This document shows, piece after piece, positions 1 to 5,878 of a DNA stretch of 5,878 nt. The translations under genes were made by a program, and so were the position numbers. The notes under the pieces were generated by a model. It was not told where the DNA came from. It did not search any database and was given only the letters and a program-made list of their open reading frames with translations. Source of the stretch: Phenylobacterium sp. (GTDB taxonomy: Bacteria; Pseudomonadota; Alphaproteobacteria; Caulobacterales; Caulobacteraceae); assembly GCA_028291285.1 (NCBI GenBank), contig JAQGIJ010000281.1, forward strand, positions 1 through 5,878, given 5' to 3'. Every line of letters starts with the position of its first letter. The first letter of the stretch is position 1.

Positions 1-1
1 G

Positions 2-493
2 ATCGGCGCGGGACCTGCGGTGAAGCGCTACCTCGACCACTACGGCGCGCAGGGCGCCAAGGTGCTGCGCCACAGCGCCGAGCGCGACGACCTCGTCACC
101 CTCTACGTCCGCGACGAGACCCTGCAGAACCCCGCCAAGGCCGCCGCGCTCGCCGCCTACGTCAGGCTCTGGGGCCGCGCCCAGCAATGGATCAACCAGC
201 ATCCTGCGGACTGGGCGAAGGCCTACTATCAGGACAACCAGGGCCTTTCGCCCGAGCTCGCCCGCTACGCCGTCGCCGCCAACGGCGAGACGGTGGTCCC
301 GGCCCGCTGGGACCAGGCTGTGGCCCTGCAGCAGGGCTCCCTCGAGCTGATGGCGCGGACCACCCGCCGCAAGCCCTTCCGCGCCGCCACCCTGTTCGAC
401 CGCCGGTTCGAGCCGCTCGCCGCCCGGGGGTTCGCCGAGCTGCGCGAGGCCGCCGGCGTGAAGCTCGCCGCGCTGAAGGAGCCCACCCGATGA
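2..493 (+). CDS. ABC transporter substrate-binding protein, aliphatic sulfonate type (SsuA-like), 3' part
   Basis: This is the C-terminal 163 residues of a periplasmic solute-binding protein. The reading frame is open from the first bases of the window, so the signal peptide and N-terminal lobe lie upstream; the GTG at 20 is an internal Val codon, not a start. The visible part looks like the second lobe of the SsuA/TauA/NrtA (NMT1-like) family: a strand followed by helices around 'LWGRAQQWINQHPADWAKAY', then a 'GLSPELARYAV' helix, and a Lys/Arg/Phe-rich tail containing 'LFDRRFEPLA'. Such proteins capture sulfonates, taurine or related small anions and deliver them to the permease. The family call rests mainly on this pattern and on the permease and ATPase genes directly downstream. 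The stop codon overlaps the next start (ATGA at 490-493). The ligand cannot be inferred, and nitrate, thiamine-precursor or other NMT1-type ligands remain possible. Confidence 0.8.
   Translation: MGAGPAVKRYLDHYGAQGAKVLRHSAERDDLVTLYVRDETLQNPAKAAALAAYVRLWGRAQQWINQHPADWAKAYYQDNQGLSPELARYAVAANGETVVPARWDQAVALQQGSLELMARTTRRKPFRAATLFDRRFEPLAARGFAELREAAGVKLAALKEPTR
476..481 (+). promoter_or_regulatory. Shine-Dalgarno for the permease gene
   Basis: AAGGAG lies 8 nt upstream of the ATG at 490, inside the last codons of the binding-protein gene. This supports ATG 490 as the permease start although the same frame is open much further upstream. Confidence 0.7.
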
Positions 494-1374
494 ACGCCGT
501 CACCTTGCGCGATCGCGCGACCGCTCGGGAGCTGCCGCCGGCCGCCCTCGGCGGCTTCCCCTTCGCCGACCGGCCGGCGCCGCCCGCGGCCAAGCCCCGC
601 CGCCGCCTGGGCCTCTCCGCCGCCGACCCGCTGGGCTGGCTGCTCGGGCCCGCCCTGCTCCTGCTCGTCTGGACGCTCGGCTCGATGAGCGGCTGGATCG
701 ACAGCCGCATCCTGCCGGCGCCCTGGGCCACGGTGGCGGCGGCGCGCGAGCTGATCGCCGACGGCCGGCTGGGGTCGAACCTGGCCATCTCCGCCTGGCG
801 CGCCGCCCAGGGCCTGGCCATCGGCGCGAGCGTCGGCCTCGCCGCAGCCCTGGTCTCGGGCCTGACGCTGACCGGCGGCTACCTGATCGACGGCGTCGTG
901 CAGATGAAGCGGGCGATCCCGATCCTGGCGCTGATCCCGCTGCTCATCCTGTGGTTCGGCATCGGCGAGACGATGAAGGTGGCGGTGATCTCGCTCGCCG
1001 TCTTCATCCCGATCTACCTCAACACCCACGCCGCCCTGCGCGGGATCGAGAGCCGCTACGTCGAGCTGGCCGAGACGCTCGGCCTCTCGCGCACGGCCTT
1101 CCTGACCCAGGTGGTGCTGCCCGGCGCCCTGCCCGGCTACCTGCTCGGCCTGCGCTTCGGCGTCACCTCGGCCTGGCTGGCCCTGGTGGTGGTCGAGCAG
1201 CTCAACGCCACCAGCGGCGTCGGCTACATGATCAATCTCGCCCGCACCTACGCCGAGACCGACGTGATCGTCGTGGGCCTGGTGGTCTACGCCTTCCTGG
1301 GCCTGGCTTCCGACCTGTTGGTGCGGGCCCTGGAGCGACGGGCGCTCTCCTGGCGCAGGACGCTTTCAAGATGA
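490..1374 (+). CDS. ssuC: ABC transporter permease, aliphatic sulfonate type (SsuC-like)
   Basis: Inner-membrane permease of 294 residues, probably working as a dimer with the adjacent ATPase. The N-terminal ~45 residues are Pro/Ala/Arg-rich and probably cytoplasmic. Hydrophobic segments follow at about 49-66, 106-124, 143-160, 164-178, 217-236 and 258-274. The BPD_transp_1 coupling loop is clear at about 191-214 ('ELAETLGLSRTAFLTQVVLP', an EAA motif with conserved Gly and a closing LP). The 'MKRAIPILALIPLLILWFG' segment at 139-157 is typical of the SsuC/TauC/NrtB group. ATG 490 is chosen because it overlaps the upstream stop and has a good Shine-Dalgarno; the open frame upstream of it is only a shadow of the binding-protein gene. 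The stop overlaps the ATPase start (ATGA at 1371-1374). The symbol is given by family; the substrate could be another sulfonate or a related anion. Confidence 0.9.
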   Translation: MNAVTLRDRATARELPPAALGGFPFADRPAPPAAKPRRRLGLSAADPLGWLLGPALLLLVWTLGSMSGWIDSRILPAPWATVAAARELIADGRLGSNLAISAWRAAQGLAIGASVGLAAALVSGLTLTGGYLIDGVVQMKRAIPILALIPLLILWFGIGETMKVAVISLAVFIPIYLNTHAALRGIESRYVELAETLGLSRTAFLTQVVLPGALPGYLLGLRFGVTSAWLALVVVEQLNATSGVGYMINLARTYAETDVIVVGLVVYAFLGLASDLLVRALERRALSWRRTLSR

Positions 1375-2174
1375 ACGCCGCCCTCCAACCCCCGGTGGTC
1401 CGGGTCCGCGACCTGGTGCGCCGCTACACCCTCAAGGGCGTGCTGAACGGCGTCGAGCTGGATATCCGCAAGGGCGAGTTCGTCGCCCTCCTGGGCCGCA
1501 GCGGCTGCGGCAAGAGCACGCTGCTGCGGGCGCTGGCCCAGCTCGACCACGAGGCCACCGGCTCCGGCGAGATCATCATTCCGGGGAAGCTCTCGGTGGT
1601 CTTCCAGGACGCCCGGCTGCTGCCCTGGAAGCGGGCGCTGGACAACGTCGTCCTGGGACTGACCGGCCGCGACGCCCGCGAACGCGGCCGGCGCGCCCTG
1701 GCGGAGGTGGAGCTGGCGGGCCGCGAGGACGCCTGGCCGGTCGAGCTCTCCGGCGGCGAGCAGCAGCGGGTGGCGCTTGCCCGCTCGTTGGTGCGCGACC
1801 CCGAGCTCCTGCTCGCCGACGAGCCGTTCGGCGCGCTGGACGCGCTGACCCGCATCCGCATGCACGCGCTGCTCAAACGGCTGGCGGCGGTCCACGCGCC
1901 AGCGGTGCTGCTGGTCACCCACGACGTCGACGAGGCGATCGAGCTCGCCGACCGGGTCGTCGTCCTCGAGCAGGGCAAGGTCGCCGCCGACGTGGCGGTG
2001 GACCTGCCGCCCGCCGGCCCCGAGCGCGCCGAAGCCTTCGCCGACCAGCGCCGCCGGCTGCTGGCCAGGCTCGGCGTGCATGACACCCTGGCCGAAGGCG
2101 GCTTCCGCGCCGAGGCCGCCAACGACTCCCGTCCCTCCCCTGAAGCCACCCGCGAACCCGGAGACGCCCGATGA
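1371..2174 (+). CDS. ssuB: ABC transporter ATP-binding protein, aliphatic sulfonate type (SsuB-like)
   Basis: Cytoplasmic ATPase of 267 residues that powers the importer. All nucleotide-binding motifs are intact: Walker [10 protein letters not shown] at 42-50, Q-loop Gln79 in '[10 protein letters not shown]', signature LSGGEQQR at 126-133, Walker B LLLADEP at 147-152 with catalytic Glu151, D-loop GALD, and switch His184 in '[10 protein letters not shown]'. The short spacing between Walker A and the Q-loop, with 'QDARLLPW', is characteristic of the SsuB/TauB/NrtD branch. The last ~28 residues (240-267) are polar and probably disordered, making it slightly longer than E. coli SsuB (about 255). 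The start is fixed by the ATGA overlap at 1371 with an AGGA 10 nt upstream; the open frame before it is spurious. The stop overlaps the monooxygenase start (ATGA at 2171-2174). The family call is secure; the exact substrate is inferred from context only. Confidence 0.93.
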   Translation: MNAALQPPVVRVRDLVRRYTLKGVLNGVELDIRKGEFVALLGRSGCGKSTLLRALAQLDHEATGSGEIIIPGKLSVVFQDARLLPWKRALDNVVLGLTGRDARERGRRALAEVELAGREDAWPVELSGGEQQRVALARSLVRDPELLLADEPFGALDALTRIRMHALLKRLAAVHAPAVLLVTHDVDEAIELADRVVVLEQGKVAADVAVDLPPAGPERAEAFADQRRRLLARLGVHDTLAEGGFRAEAANDSRPSPEATREPGDAR

Positions 2175-3538
2175 GCCAATCCCGACGCCAGATCCGTCTC
2201 GGCGCCTTCCTGCAGGCGACCGGCCACCATGTCGCCGCCTGGCTCCATCCCGGTTCGCAGGCGGATGCAGGCCTGAACCTCGCCCACTACAAGGCGCTGG
2301 CCCAGGAGGCGGAGCGCGGCAAGTTCGACATGGTCTTCGTCGCCGACAGCCCCGGCGGCTACGGCGATCCCAACGACCTCGAGGTGTTCAGCCGCGATGG
2401 CAAGACCGCCCACTTCGAGCCCGTCACCTTGTGGTCGGCGTTGTCGCAGTCGACCTCGAACATCGGCTTCGTGGCGACCTCCACCACCACCTACGAGGAC
2501 CCGTACACGACGGCCCGGAAGTTCGCCTCGCTGGACTGGATTTCCGGCGGGCGGGCCGCCTGGAACGTGGTCACCACCGGGGCCGACGTCTCGCCGAACT
2601 TCAGCCTCCCGGCCCACCTGGAGCATTCGAAGCGCTACGAGCGCGCCCAGGAATACGTCGACGTAGTCAAGGGCCTCTGGGACTCCTACGAGGACGACGC
2701 CTTCCTGCGCGACCGCGAGAGCGGGGTCTACCTCGACCGCGAGAAGCTGCACCTGCTGAACCACAAGGGCGCGCACTTCCAGGTGCGCGGGCCGCTGAAC
2801 ATCGGCCGGCCGCCGCAGGGCTATCCGGTGATCGTCCAGGCGGGCGCCTCGGAGGCCGGACGCGACCTGGCCGCGCGCACCGCCGAGGTGATCTTCACCG
2901 CCAACCAGACCCTGGAGGACGCCCAGGAATTCTATTCCGACGTCAAGAGCCGGCTGGCGAGGTTCGGCCGGCGGCCGGAGCAGCTGCTGGTGATGCCGGG
3001 GATCTTCCCGGTGCTCGGCGGGACCGAGGCCGAGGCCGAGGCCAACTACGAAGCGCTGCAGGCGCTGGTGCATCCCGCCACCGCCTGGAGCATCCTCAAG
3101 CGCCACTACGTGGGCGTCGACCTCTCCGGTTATTCGCTGGACGACGAGGCGCCGCCGCTGCCCGGCGACACCAACTTCTCCAAGAGCCGGCTGAAGCTGG
3201 TCTCCGGCATCGTCGAGCGCGAGCGGCCGACCTTGCGCCAGCTCTACCGCGCAGTCGCCACGGCCCGCGGCCACCGCACTGTCGTGGGCACGCCCGAGCA
3301 GATCGCCGACGCCATGCAGGACTGGTTCGAGAACGGCGCCGCCGACGGCTTCAACATCATGCCGCCGGTGCTGCCGGTGGCGCTCACCGACTTCATCGAG
3401 CAGGTGATCCCGATCCTGCGCCGGCGCGGCCTCTTCCGCACCGACTACGAGGGCGCGACCCTGCGCGAGAACCTCGGGCTCGAGCGGCCGGAGAACGGCC
3501 TCGCCGCCGCCCGCCGGAACGCCGCGGCGGTCGGCTGA
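2171..3538 (+). CDS. FMN-dependent monooxygenase, NtaA/SnaA/DszA family (LLM class)
   Basis: A 455-residue bacterial-luciferase-like TIM-barrel oxygenase. Members use reduced FMN from a separate reductase plus O2 to cleave C-N or C-S bonds (nitrilotriacetate, dibenzothiophene sulfone, pristinamycin). Family landmarks are the N-terminal '[20 protein letters not shown]' (8-27), '[10 protein letters not shown]' (51-60), the long motif around '[20 protein letters not shown]' (108-127) continuing into 'RAAWNVVTT', the phosphate-binding region '[18 protein letters not shown]' (218-235), and the C-terminal '[14 protein letters not shown]' (373-386) with '[10 protein letters not shown]' (393-402). 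Length matches this family (about 440-460) and exceeds SsuD (about 380) and RutA (about 360), so it is not the canonical alkanesulfonate monooxygenase. GGAG lies 7 nt before the ATG, which overlaps the ATPase stop. Being in one operon with a sulfonate-type transporter suggests desulfurisation of an imported organosulfur compound; this is inference, and an aminopolycarboxylate-like substrate is an alternative. Confidence 0.92.
   Translation: MSQSRRQIRLGAFLQATGHHVAAWLHPGSQADAGLNLAHYKALAQEAERGKFDMVFVADSPGGYGDPNDLEVFSRDGKTAHFEPVTLWSALSQSTSNIGFVATSTTTYEDPYTTARKFASLDWISGGRAAWNVVTTGADVSPNFSLPAHLEHSKRYERAQEYVDVVKGLWDSYEDDAFLRDRESGVYLDREKLHLLNHKGAHFQVRGPLNIGRPPQGYPVIVQAGASEAGRDLAARTAEVIFTANQTLEDAQEFYSDVKSRLARFGRRPEQLLVMPGIFPVLGGTEAEAEANYEALQALVHPATAWSILKRHYVGVDLSGYSLDDEAPPLPGDTNFSKSRLKLVSGIVERERPTLRQLYRAVATARGHRTVVGTPEQIADAMQDWFENGAADGFNIMPPVLPVALTDFIEQVIPILRRRGLFRTDYEGATLRENLGLERPENGLAAARRNAAAVG
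3026..3043 (+). repeat. Three tandem GAGGCC units within the monooxygenase gene
   Basis: GAGGCC occurs three times in a row and encodes an alternating Glu-Ala run (about residues 286-291) in a surface helix of the monooxygenase. It stays in frame, so unit changes would add or remove Glu-Ala pairs. It is probably simple codon-level repetition without a special role. Confidence 0.6.
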
Positions 3539-4167
3539 TGGACGGCTCGGGCGTGGCCGATCCGGCGTCCTGGCCGGCCTCGCGCCGGCTCGACGGCCGC
3601 GCGCTCGACCAGCTGTTCCGAGACGCCCGGACGCGCAACGGCTGGTCCGACCGGGGCGTGCCGCGGCAGCTGCTGGAGGAGCTCTACGCGCTGGTGAGCC
3701 TGGGGCCCACCTCGGCCAACACCTCGCCGGCGCGGTTCCTGTTCGTGACGAGCGCGGAGGGCAAGGCCCGGCTGCTGCGGCACGTCTCCGCGGGCAACCA
3801 GGAGAAGGTGCGCCAGGCGCCGGTCTGCGCCGTCGTCGGCTACGACCTCGCCTTCGCCGAGCACCTGGTGCGGCTGTTCCCCCACGCGCCGGGGGCCGCG
3901 GCCTGGTTTGACCGGCCGGAGGTGGCGCAGGAGACCGCCTTTCGGAACGGCACGCTGCAGGGCGCCTACCTGATCCTGGCGGCCCGCGCGCTGGGGCTCG
4001 ACGTCGGCCCCCTCTCCGGCTTCGACGCGGCGGGCGTGACGGCGGAGTTCTTCGCCGGCACGCGGGTGCAGGCCAACTTCCTCTGCAACCTGGGCTACGG
4101 CACGGACGACGCCCTGTTCCCGCGCCACCCCAGGCTCAGCTTCGAGGCCGCCGCGCGGCTGGTCTGA
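3538..4167 (+). CDS. RutE/HadB-like nitroreductase (putative malonic semialdehyde reductase)
   Basis: FMN-binding nitroreductase-family protein of 209 residues. It closely resembles E. coli RutE (196 aa) along its length, with about 13 extra N-terminal residues: '[19 protein letters not shown]' (23-41), '[15 protein letters not shown]' (56-70), '[20 protein letters not shown]' (84-103), '[20 protein letters not shown]' (132-151), '[11 protein letters not shown]' (153-163), '[18 protein letters not shown]' (171-188) and '[10 protein letters not shown]'. RutE reduces malonic semialdehyde to 3-hydroxypropionate in uracil breakdown, but no other rut gene is visible. In this operon it could reduce an aldehyde released by the upstream monooxygenase, or serve as its FMN reductase; both are inferences. 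The start is ATG 3538, overlapping the upstream stop as TGATG, with no clear Shine-Dalgarno, which suggests reinitiation. It is the last gene of the operon and ends 6 bp from the convergent methyltransferase gene. Confidence 0.88.
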   Translation: MDGSGVADPASWPASRRLDGRALDQLFRDARTRNGWSDRGVPRQLLEELYALVSLGPTSANTSPARFLFVTSAEGKARLLRHVSAGNQEKVRQAPVCAVVGYDLAFAEHLVRLFPHAPGAAAWFDRPEVAQETAFRNGTLQGAYLILAARALGLDVGPLSGFDAAGVTAEFFAGTRVQANFLCNLGYGTDDALFPRHPRLSFEAAARLV

Positions 4168-4179
4168 GCCGGGTCAGCC
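4157..4179 (+). terminator. Weak hairpin spanning the two convergent stop codons
   Basis: GGCTG (4157-4161) pairs with CAGCC (4175-4179). G-T, T-G, C-G and T-G pairs extend the stem in + strand RNA to 8-9 bp around a 5-7 nt loop. It covers both the operon stop (TGA 4165-4167) and the methyltransferase stop (4174-4176). No T-run follows on either strand, so it is at best a weak or non-canonical terminator. The wobble pairs become mismatches in the opposite transcript, so it would favour the rightward operon. Confidence 0.25.
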
Positions 4180-5397
4180 CCGCTGCAGCGCGACCTGCAC
4201 CACCTCGGTGCGGCCGCTGCGGAAGCCCGCCTCGCAATAGGCCAGGTAATAGCGCCAGAGCCGGCGGAAGCGGGCGTCGAAGCCGAGCTCGGCGATCTGC
4301 GGCCAGGCGGCGTCGAACCCTTCGCGCCACGCCGCCAGCGTGCGCGCGTAGTCCTGGCCGAAGCGCGCCCAGCCGTCCGGCGAGACGCTCAGCCCCGCCC
4401 GCCCGGCCTCGCGCGCCAGGCGGCCCTGCGTCGGCAGCATGCCGCCCGGAAAGATCTCCAGCTGGATGAAGTCCGGCCGGCGCTGATAGTCCTCGAAGAG
4501 GTCGTCGCGGATGGTGATCACCTGCAGACCCGCCCGGCCGCCAGGCTTCAGCAGCTGGGCCAGACGCTGGAAGTAGACGGGCCAGAAGGCCTCCCCCACC
4601 GCCTCGAACATCTCGATGGAGACGACGGCGTCATAGCGACCCGCGACGTCCCGGTAGTCGACCAGCCGGACCTCCACCCGCTCGGCGAGGCCGGCGCGGA
4701 ACAGGCGCGCCTGGGCATAGGCCTGCTGGGCGGGTGAGAGGGTGATGGCCGTCACCTTGGCCCCGAGCTCGCCCGCGGCGAACGCCGCAAACCCGCCCCA
4801 GCCGCAGCCGACCTCGAGCACGTCCGCTCCCGGGCGCACGCCGGCGATCTGCGCGATGCGCCCGTACTTGCGCCGCTGGGCGGCGTCCAGCGGCTCGTCC
4901 GCCGTCGCGAACAGGGCCGAGGAATAGGTCATGCCCGGGTCGAGCCACAGCTGATAGAAATCGTTGCCGAGATCGTAGTGGGCCAGGATGTTTCGCCGCG
5001 CGCCCGAACGGCTGTTGCGGTTCAGCGCATGCAGCACCGCGTGGCCGAGCTGCAGCAGGCGCAGCCCCCGCAGCCGCTCGGCCACCTTGTCGTAGTTCGC
5101 CGCCACCGCGTTCAGCAGGGCCGCGAGATCCGGCGTCTCCCAGTCGCCGGCGAGGTAGCCGGCGGCGAAGCCCAGATCGCCCTTGGTGAGCACGCGGCGG
5201 GCCGCGCGCCAGTTGCGCAGCGTCCAGCGCGCCTCGCTTCCCGGGCCGCCCGCGGCGATACGGATCGCGCCCGGCCGCCCCGGCAGGTCCACGACGAGCT
5301 CGCTGTCGCGCCAGTGGTCCGCCACCCGCCGCAGGACCGGACGCGCCAGCCAGGGCCCGGACTTCAGGGAATGGGCGGCGGCGCGCTGGGTGCTCAT
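4174..5397 (-). CDS. Cyclopropane-fatty-acyl-phospholipid synthase family SAM methyltransferase
   Basis: A 407-residue enzyme that probably methylates or cyclopropanates double bonds of membrane phospholipid acyl chains. The N-terminal ~130 residues form the lipid-associating domain ('TLRNWRAARRVLTKGDLGFA', 59-78; 'GYLAGDWETPDLAALL'). The catalytic part starts with 'AHYDLGNDFYQLWLDPGMTY' (139-158), followed by SAM motif I 'VLEVGCGWGGFA' (193-204), 'ITLSPAQQAYA' (218-228), 'SIEMFEAVG' (260-268), 'LLKPGG', 'FPGGMLPT' (316-323), 'FGQDYARTLAAW' (346-357) and 'YYLAYCEAGFRSG' (383-395). Length and motif order match full-length family members. ATG 5397 has AGGG 7 nt upstream. The gene is monocistronic in the window and convergent with the sulfur operon. 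Against E. coli Cfa (aligned from memory) the bicarbonate ligands Cys139 and His266 appear as Ser160 and Gln292. A methylase acting on unsaturated acyl chains, such as UfaM of furan fatty acid synthesis, is an alternative. Confidence 0.92.
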   Translation of the reverse strand: MSTQRAAAHSLKSGPWLARPVLRRVADHWRDSELVVDLPGRPGAIRIAAGGPGSEARWTLRNWRAARRVLTKGDLGFAAGYLAGDWETPDLAALLNAVAANYDKVAERLRGLRLLQLGHAVLHALNRNSRSGARRNILAHYDLGNDFYQLWLDPGMTYSSALFATADEPLDAAQRRKYGRIAQIAGVRPGADVLEVGCGWGGFAAFAAGELGAKVTAITLSPAQQAYAQARLFRAGLAERVEVRLVDYRDVAGRYDAVVSIEMFEAVGEAFWPVYFQRLAQLLKPGGRAGLQVITIRDDLFEDYQRRPDFIQLEIFPGGMLPTQGRLAREAGRAGLSVSPDGWARFGQDYARTLAAWREGFDAAWPQIAELGFDARFRRLWRYYLAYCEAGFRSGRTEVVQVALQRG

Positions 5398-5572
5398 GGC
5401 CTAACCCTGCCTCTCGCCCCGCCCGGCCCGGGTCGCAGATCCAGCGCGGCGCAGGCGACATGACCGAAACCCGCGCCGCGCGACAAGAGGAAAGCCAAAC
5501 AAGGTTCTTCCAGCATGAGGCCGCGCGGTCGCAAACGCATACCGATGTTCTCAATATATCGGGCGACTGGGT

Positions 5573-5614
5573 CTCGCGTGCCAAGCTTTATGACGCTCAC
5601 AAATGTCACGCGAG
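5573..5614. repeat. 8-bp inverted repeat with 26-bp spacer, possible operator
   Basis: CTCGCGTG (5573-5580) is matched by its exact reverse complement CACGCGAG (5607-5614) inside the AT-richer core of the divergent intergenic region. The half-sites are 34 bp centre to centre, about three helical turns, so two dimers or one looping regulator could bind the same face. A shorter TGAC/GTCA pair (5591-5594 and 5605-5608) lies within and at the edge of the spacer. A match of this length could arise by chance in 400 bp of GC-rich DNA. Confidence 0.35.
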
Positions 5615-5744
5615 TGTAATAAGCGGCGCCGTCGCAGTAATCGTGCCGCCATTTTATACACCGAACGCCTTCTGCGGACGCCCACGCCCTGGCCCCGTTG
5701 AATTCACCCGCCCTGCATCATTGCTTGGCGCCGCGCAGTTCGGC

Positions 5745-5772
5745 GGCGGGCCTCACTCCCCTGAGGTCCGTC
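5745..5772 (+). other. Predicted leader hairpin upstream of the gene at 5812
   Basis: The arms 5745-5755 and 5762-5772 can form an 11-bp stem (nine Watson-Crick and two G-U pairs) around a 6-nt loop CTCCCC. No T-run follows, so it does not look like a rho-independent terminator. It ends 23 nt before the Shine-Dalgarno of the gene at 5812, so it could lie in that gene's 5' leader and affect transcript stability or translation, if transcription starts upstream of it. Confidence 0.4.
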
Positions 5773-5795
5773 TGGGTCCGCCGGCCGTAAGACGC

Positions 5796-5803
5796 AGGAG
5801 GGG
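5796..5803 (+). promoter_or_regulatory. Strong Shine-Dalgarno for the gene at 5812
   Basis: AGGAGGGG is an almost full anti-SD match, with its GGAGG core 10 nt from the ATG. It is the best ribosome-binding site in the window. An in-frame TAA at 5788-5790 excludes any earlier start in this frame. Confidence 0.75.
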
Positions 5804-5811
5804 CAGTAGAC

Positions 5812-5878
5812 ATGACTCACGCTTTCAGTGGGTTCGCGGCCGTGCGCGCCGCGGACATCAGCCGCGTTCGCCGAAAAA
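5812..5878 (+). CDS. Unidentified protein, first 22 codons only
   Basis: An ATG 10 nt behind a strong Shine-Dalgarno opens a frame that runs uninterrupted to the end of the window. The visible residues begin MTHAFSGFAAVRAAD and continue with a basic stretch (ISRVRRK). An in-frame stop at 5788 makes ATG 5812 the only reasonable start. No membrane segment, signal peptide or recognisable motif is visible in so short a piece, so I assign no function. It is transcribed divergently from the methyltransferase gene. The start codon overlaps a GACTC (GANTC) site. The gene call rests on the ribosome-binding site, the start and the open frame only. Confidence 0.6.
   Translation, partial: MTHAFSGFAAVRAADISRVRRK

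Larger units (their letters stand above)
5398..5811. other. Intergenic region between divergent genes, presumed two-way promoter region
   Basis: These 414 bp separate the leftward methyltransferase gene from the rightward gene starting at 5812. Open frames here are short or low-quality (for example a 71-codon leftward frame at 5394-5609 with no family resemblance), and I do not call a gene. The stretch at about 5550-5660 is distinctly richer in A/T than its surroundings, as expected for promoters. Possible -10-like elements are TATATT on the - strand (5558-5553, toward the methyltransferase) and TATACA on the + strand (5655-5660). Neither has a convincing -35 element at 16-18 bp, so no promoter is called. 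I looked for ECF-type TGATCC/TAAG, GGAAC and sigma-54 elements and found none that fit. An inverted repeat (5573-5614) and a leader hairpin (5745-5772) are listed separately. Confidence 0.6.

Noticed and set aside
187..489. In-frame N-terminal extension of the permease
   Set aside because: It overlaps the binding-protein gene out of frame and is low-complexity. ATG 490 has a good Shine-Dalgarno and the usual ATGA overlap.
1424..3274. 616-codon open frame on the - strand, opposite the ATPase and monooxygenase genes
   Set aside because: It is antisense to two genes with intact family motifs. Its composition (Arg, Gly, Val, Ala and Ser-rich low complexity) is what GC-rich DNA gives in a shadow frame, and it has no recognisable domain.
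2080..3537. Long + strand open frame running into the nitroreductase gene, suggesting a fused 695-residue protein
   Set aside because: The upstream portion is Arg/Pro/Gly-rich shadow sequence over the monooxygenase gene. The conserved protein begins at about 3538, where an ATG overlaps the preceding stop.
2171..3538. Identification of the monooxygenase as SsuD
   Set aside because: The length (455 aa) and the N- and C-terminal motifs fit the NtaA/SnaA/DszA branch better. The operon position alone does not justify the SsuD name.
4631..5584. 317-codon - strand frame overlapping the methyltransferase gene
   Set aside because: It lies out of frame on the same strand as a gene with full motif coverage, and its content is Arg/Gly-rich with no domain.
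5559..5584. Possible sigma-54 or sigma-70 promoter on the - strand around TTGGCACG
   Set aside because: TGGCACG looks like a sigma-54 -24 element, but no TTGC follows at the required spacing. As a sigma-70 -35 it lies 20 bp from TATATT, which is too far.
5394..5609. 71-codon - strand frame in the intergenic region
   Set aside because: It ends at the methyltransferase start, has no clear ribosome-binding site or family resemblance, and its 3' half becomes Gly/Pro/Arg low complexity. It is probably chance.
5515..5619. 34-codon + strand frame beginning at ATG 5515
   Set aside because: It has no Shine-Dalgarno, is short, and overlaps the probable promoter core.

Overview
The window is GC-rich (about 70% by eye), tightly packed coding DNA with no mobile elements, tRNA or rRNA genes, or CRISPR. 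Base composition, strong G/C preference at third codon positions, the family makeup and a marked scarcity of GANTC sites fit an alphaproteobacterium, perhaps of the Caulobacter/Phenylobacterium group. That placement is an inference from sequence character, not from a marker gene.

Positions 2-4167 (+ strand) form one operon that enters the window already in progress. The genes are the 3' part of an SsuA-like periplasmic binding protein, an SsuC-like permease, an SsuB-like ATPase, a 455-residue FMN-dependent monooxygenase of the NtaA/SnaA/DszA type, and a 209-residue RutE-like nitroreductase. Every junction is a stop/start overlap (ATGA, ATGA, ATGA, TGATG), so the five proteins are probably translationally coupled. 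Together they read as an uptake-and-cleavage module. The ABC transporter imports an organosulfur compound (sulfonate type), the reduced-flavin monooxygenase oxidises it, probably breaking a C-S bond for sulfur supply, and the nitroreductase either reduces the aldehyde product or supplies reduced FMN. The substrate cannot be read from the sequence. No classic SsuD or SsuE is present in the window.

Positions 4174-5397 (- strand) hold a convergent gene for a cyclopropane-fatty-acid-synthase-family methyltransferase, separated from the operon by only 6 bp. It is a membrane-lipid enzyme with no obvious link to the sulfur module.

Positions 5398-5811 are a non-coding stretch with an AT-richer core (about 5550-5660). 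It must hold the promoter of the methyltransferase gene and that of a rightward gene whose first 22 codons, behind a strong Shine-Dalgarno sequence, begin at 5812 and run off the end. The stretch contains an 8-bp inverted repeat and a predicted 11-bp leader hairpin.

Most of the window is ordinary accessory metabolism. The point most worth following up is the pairing of an NtaA/DszA-type monooxygenase with a RutE-type reductase in a sulfonate-transport operon.
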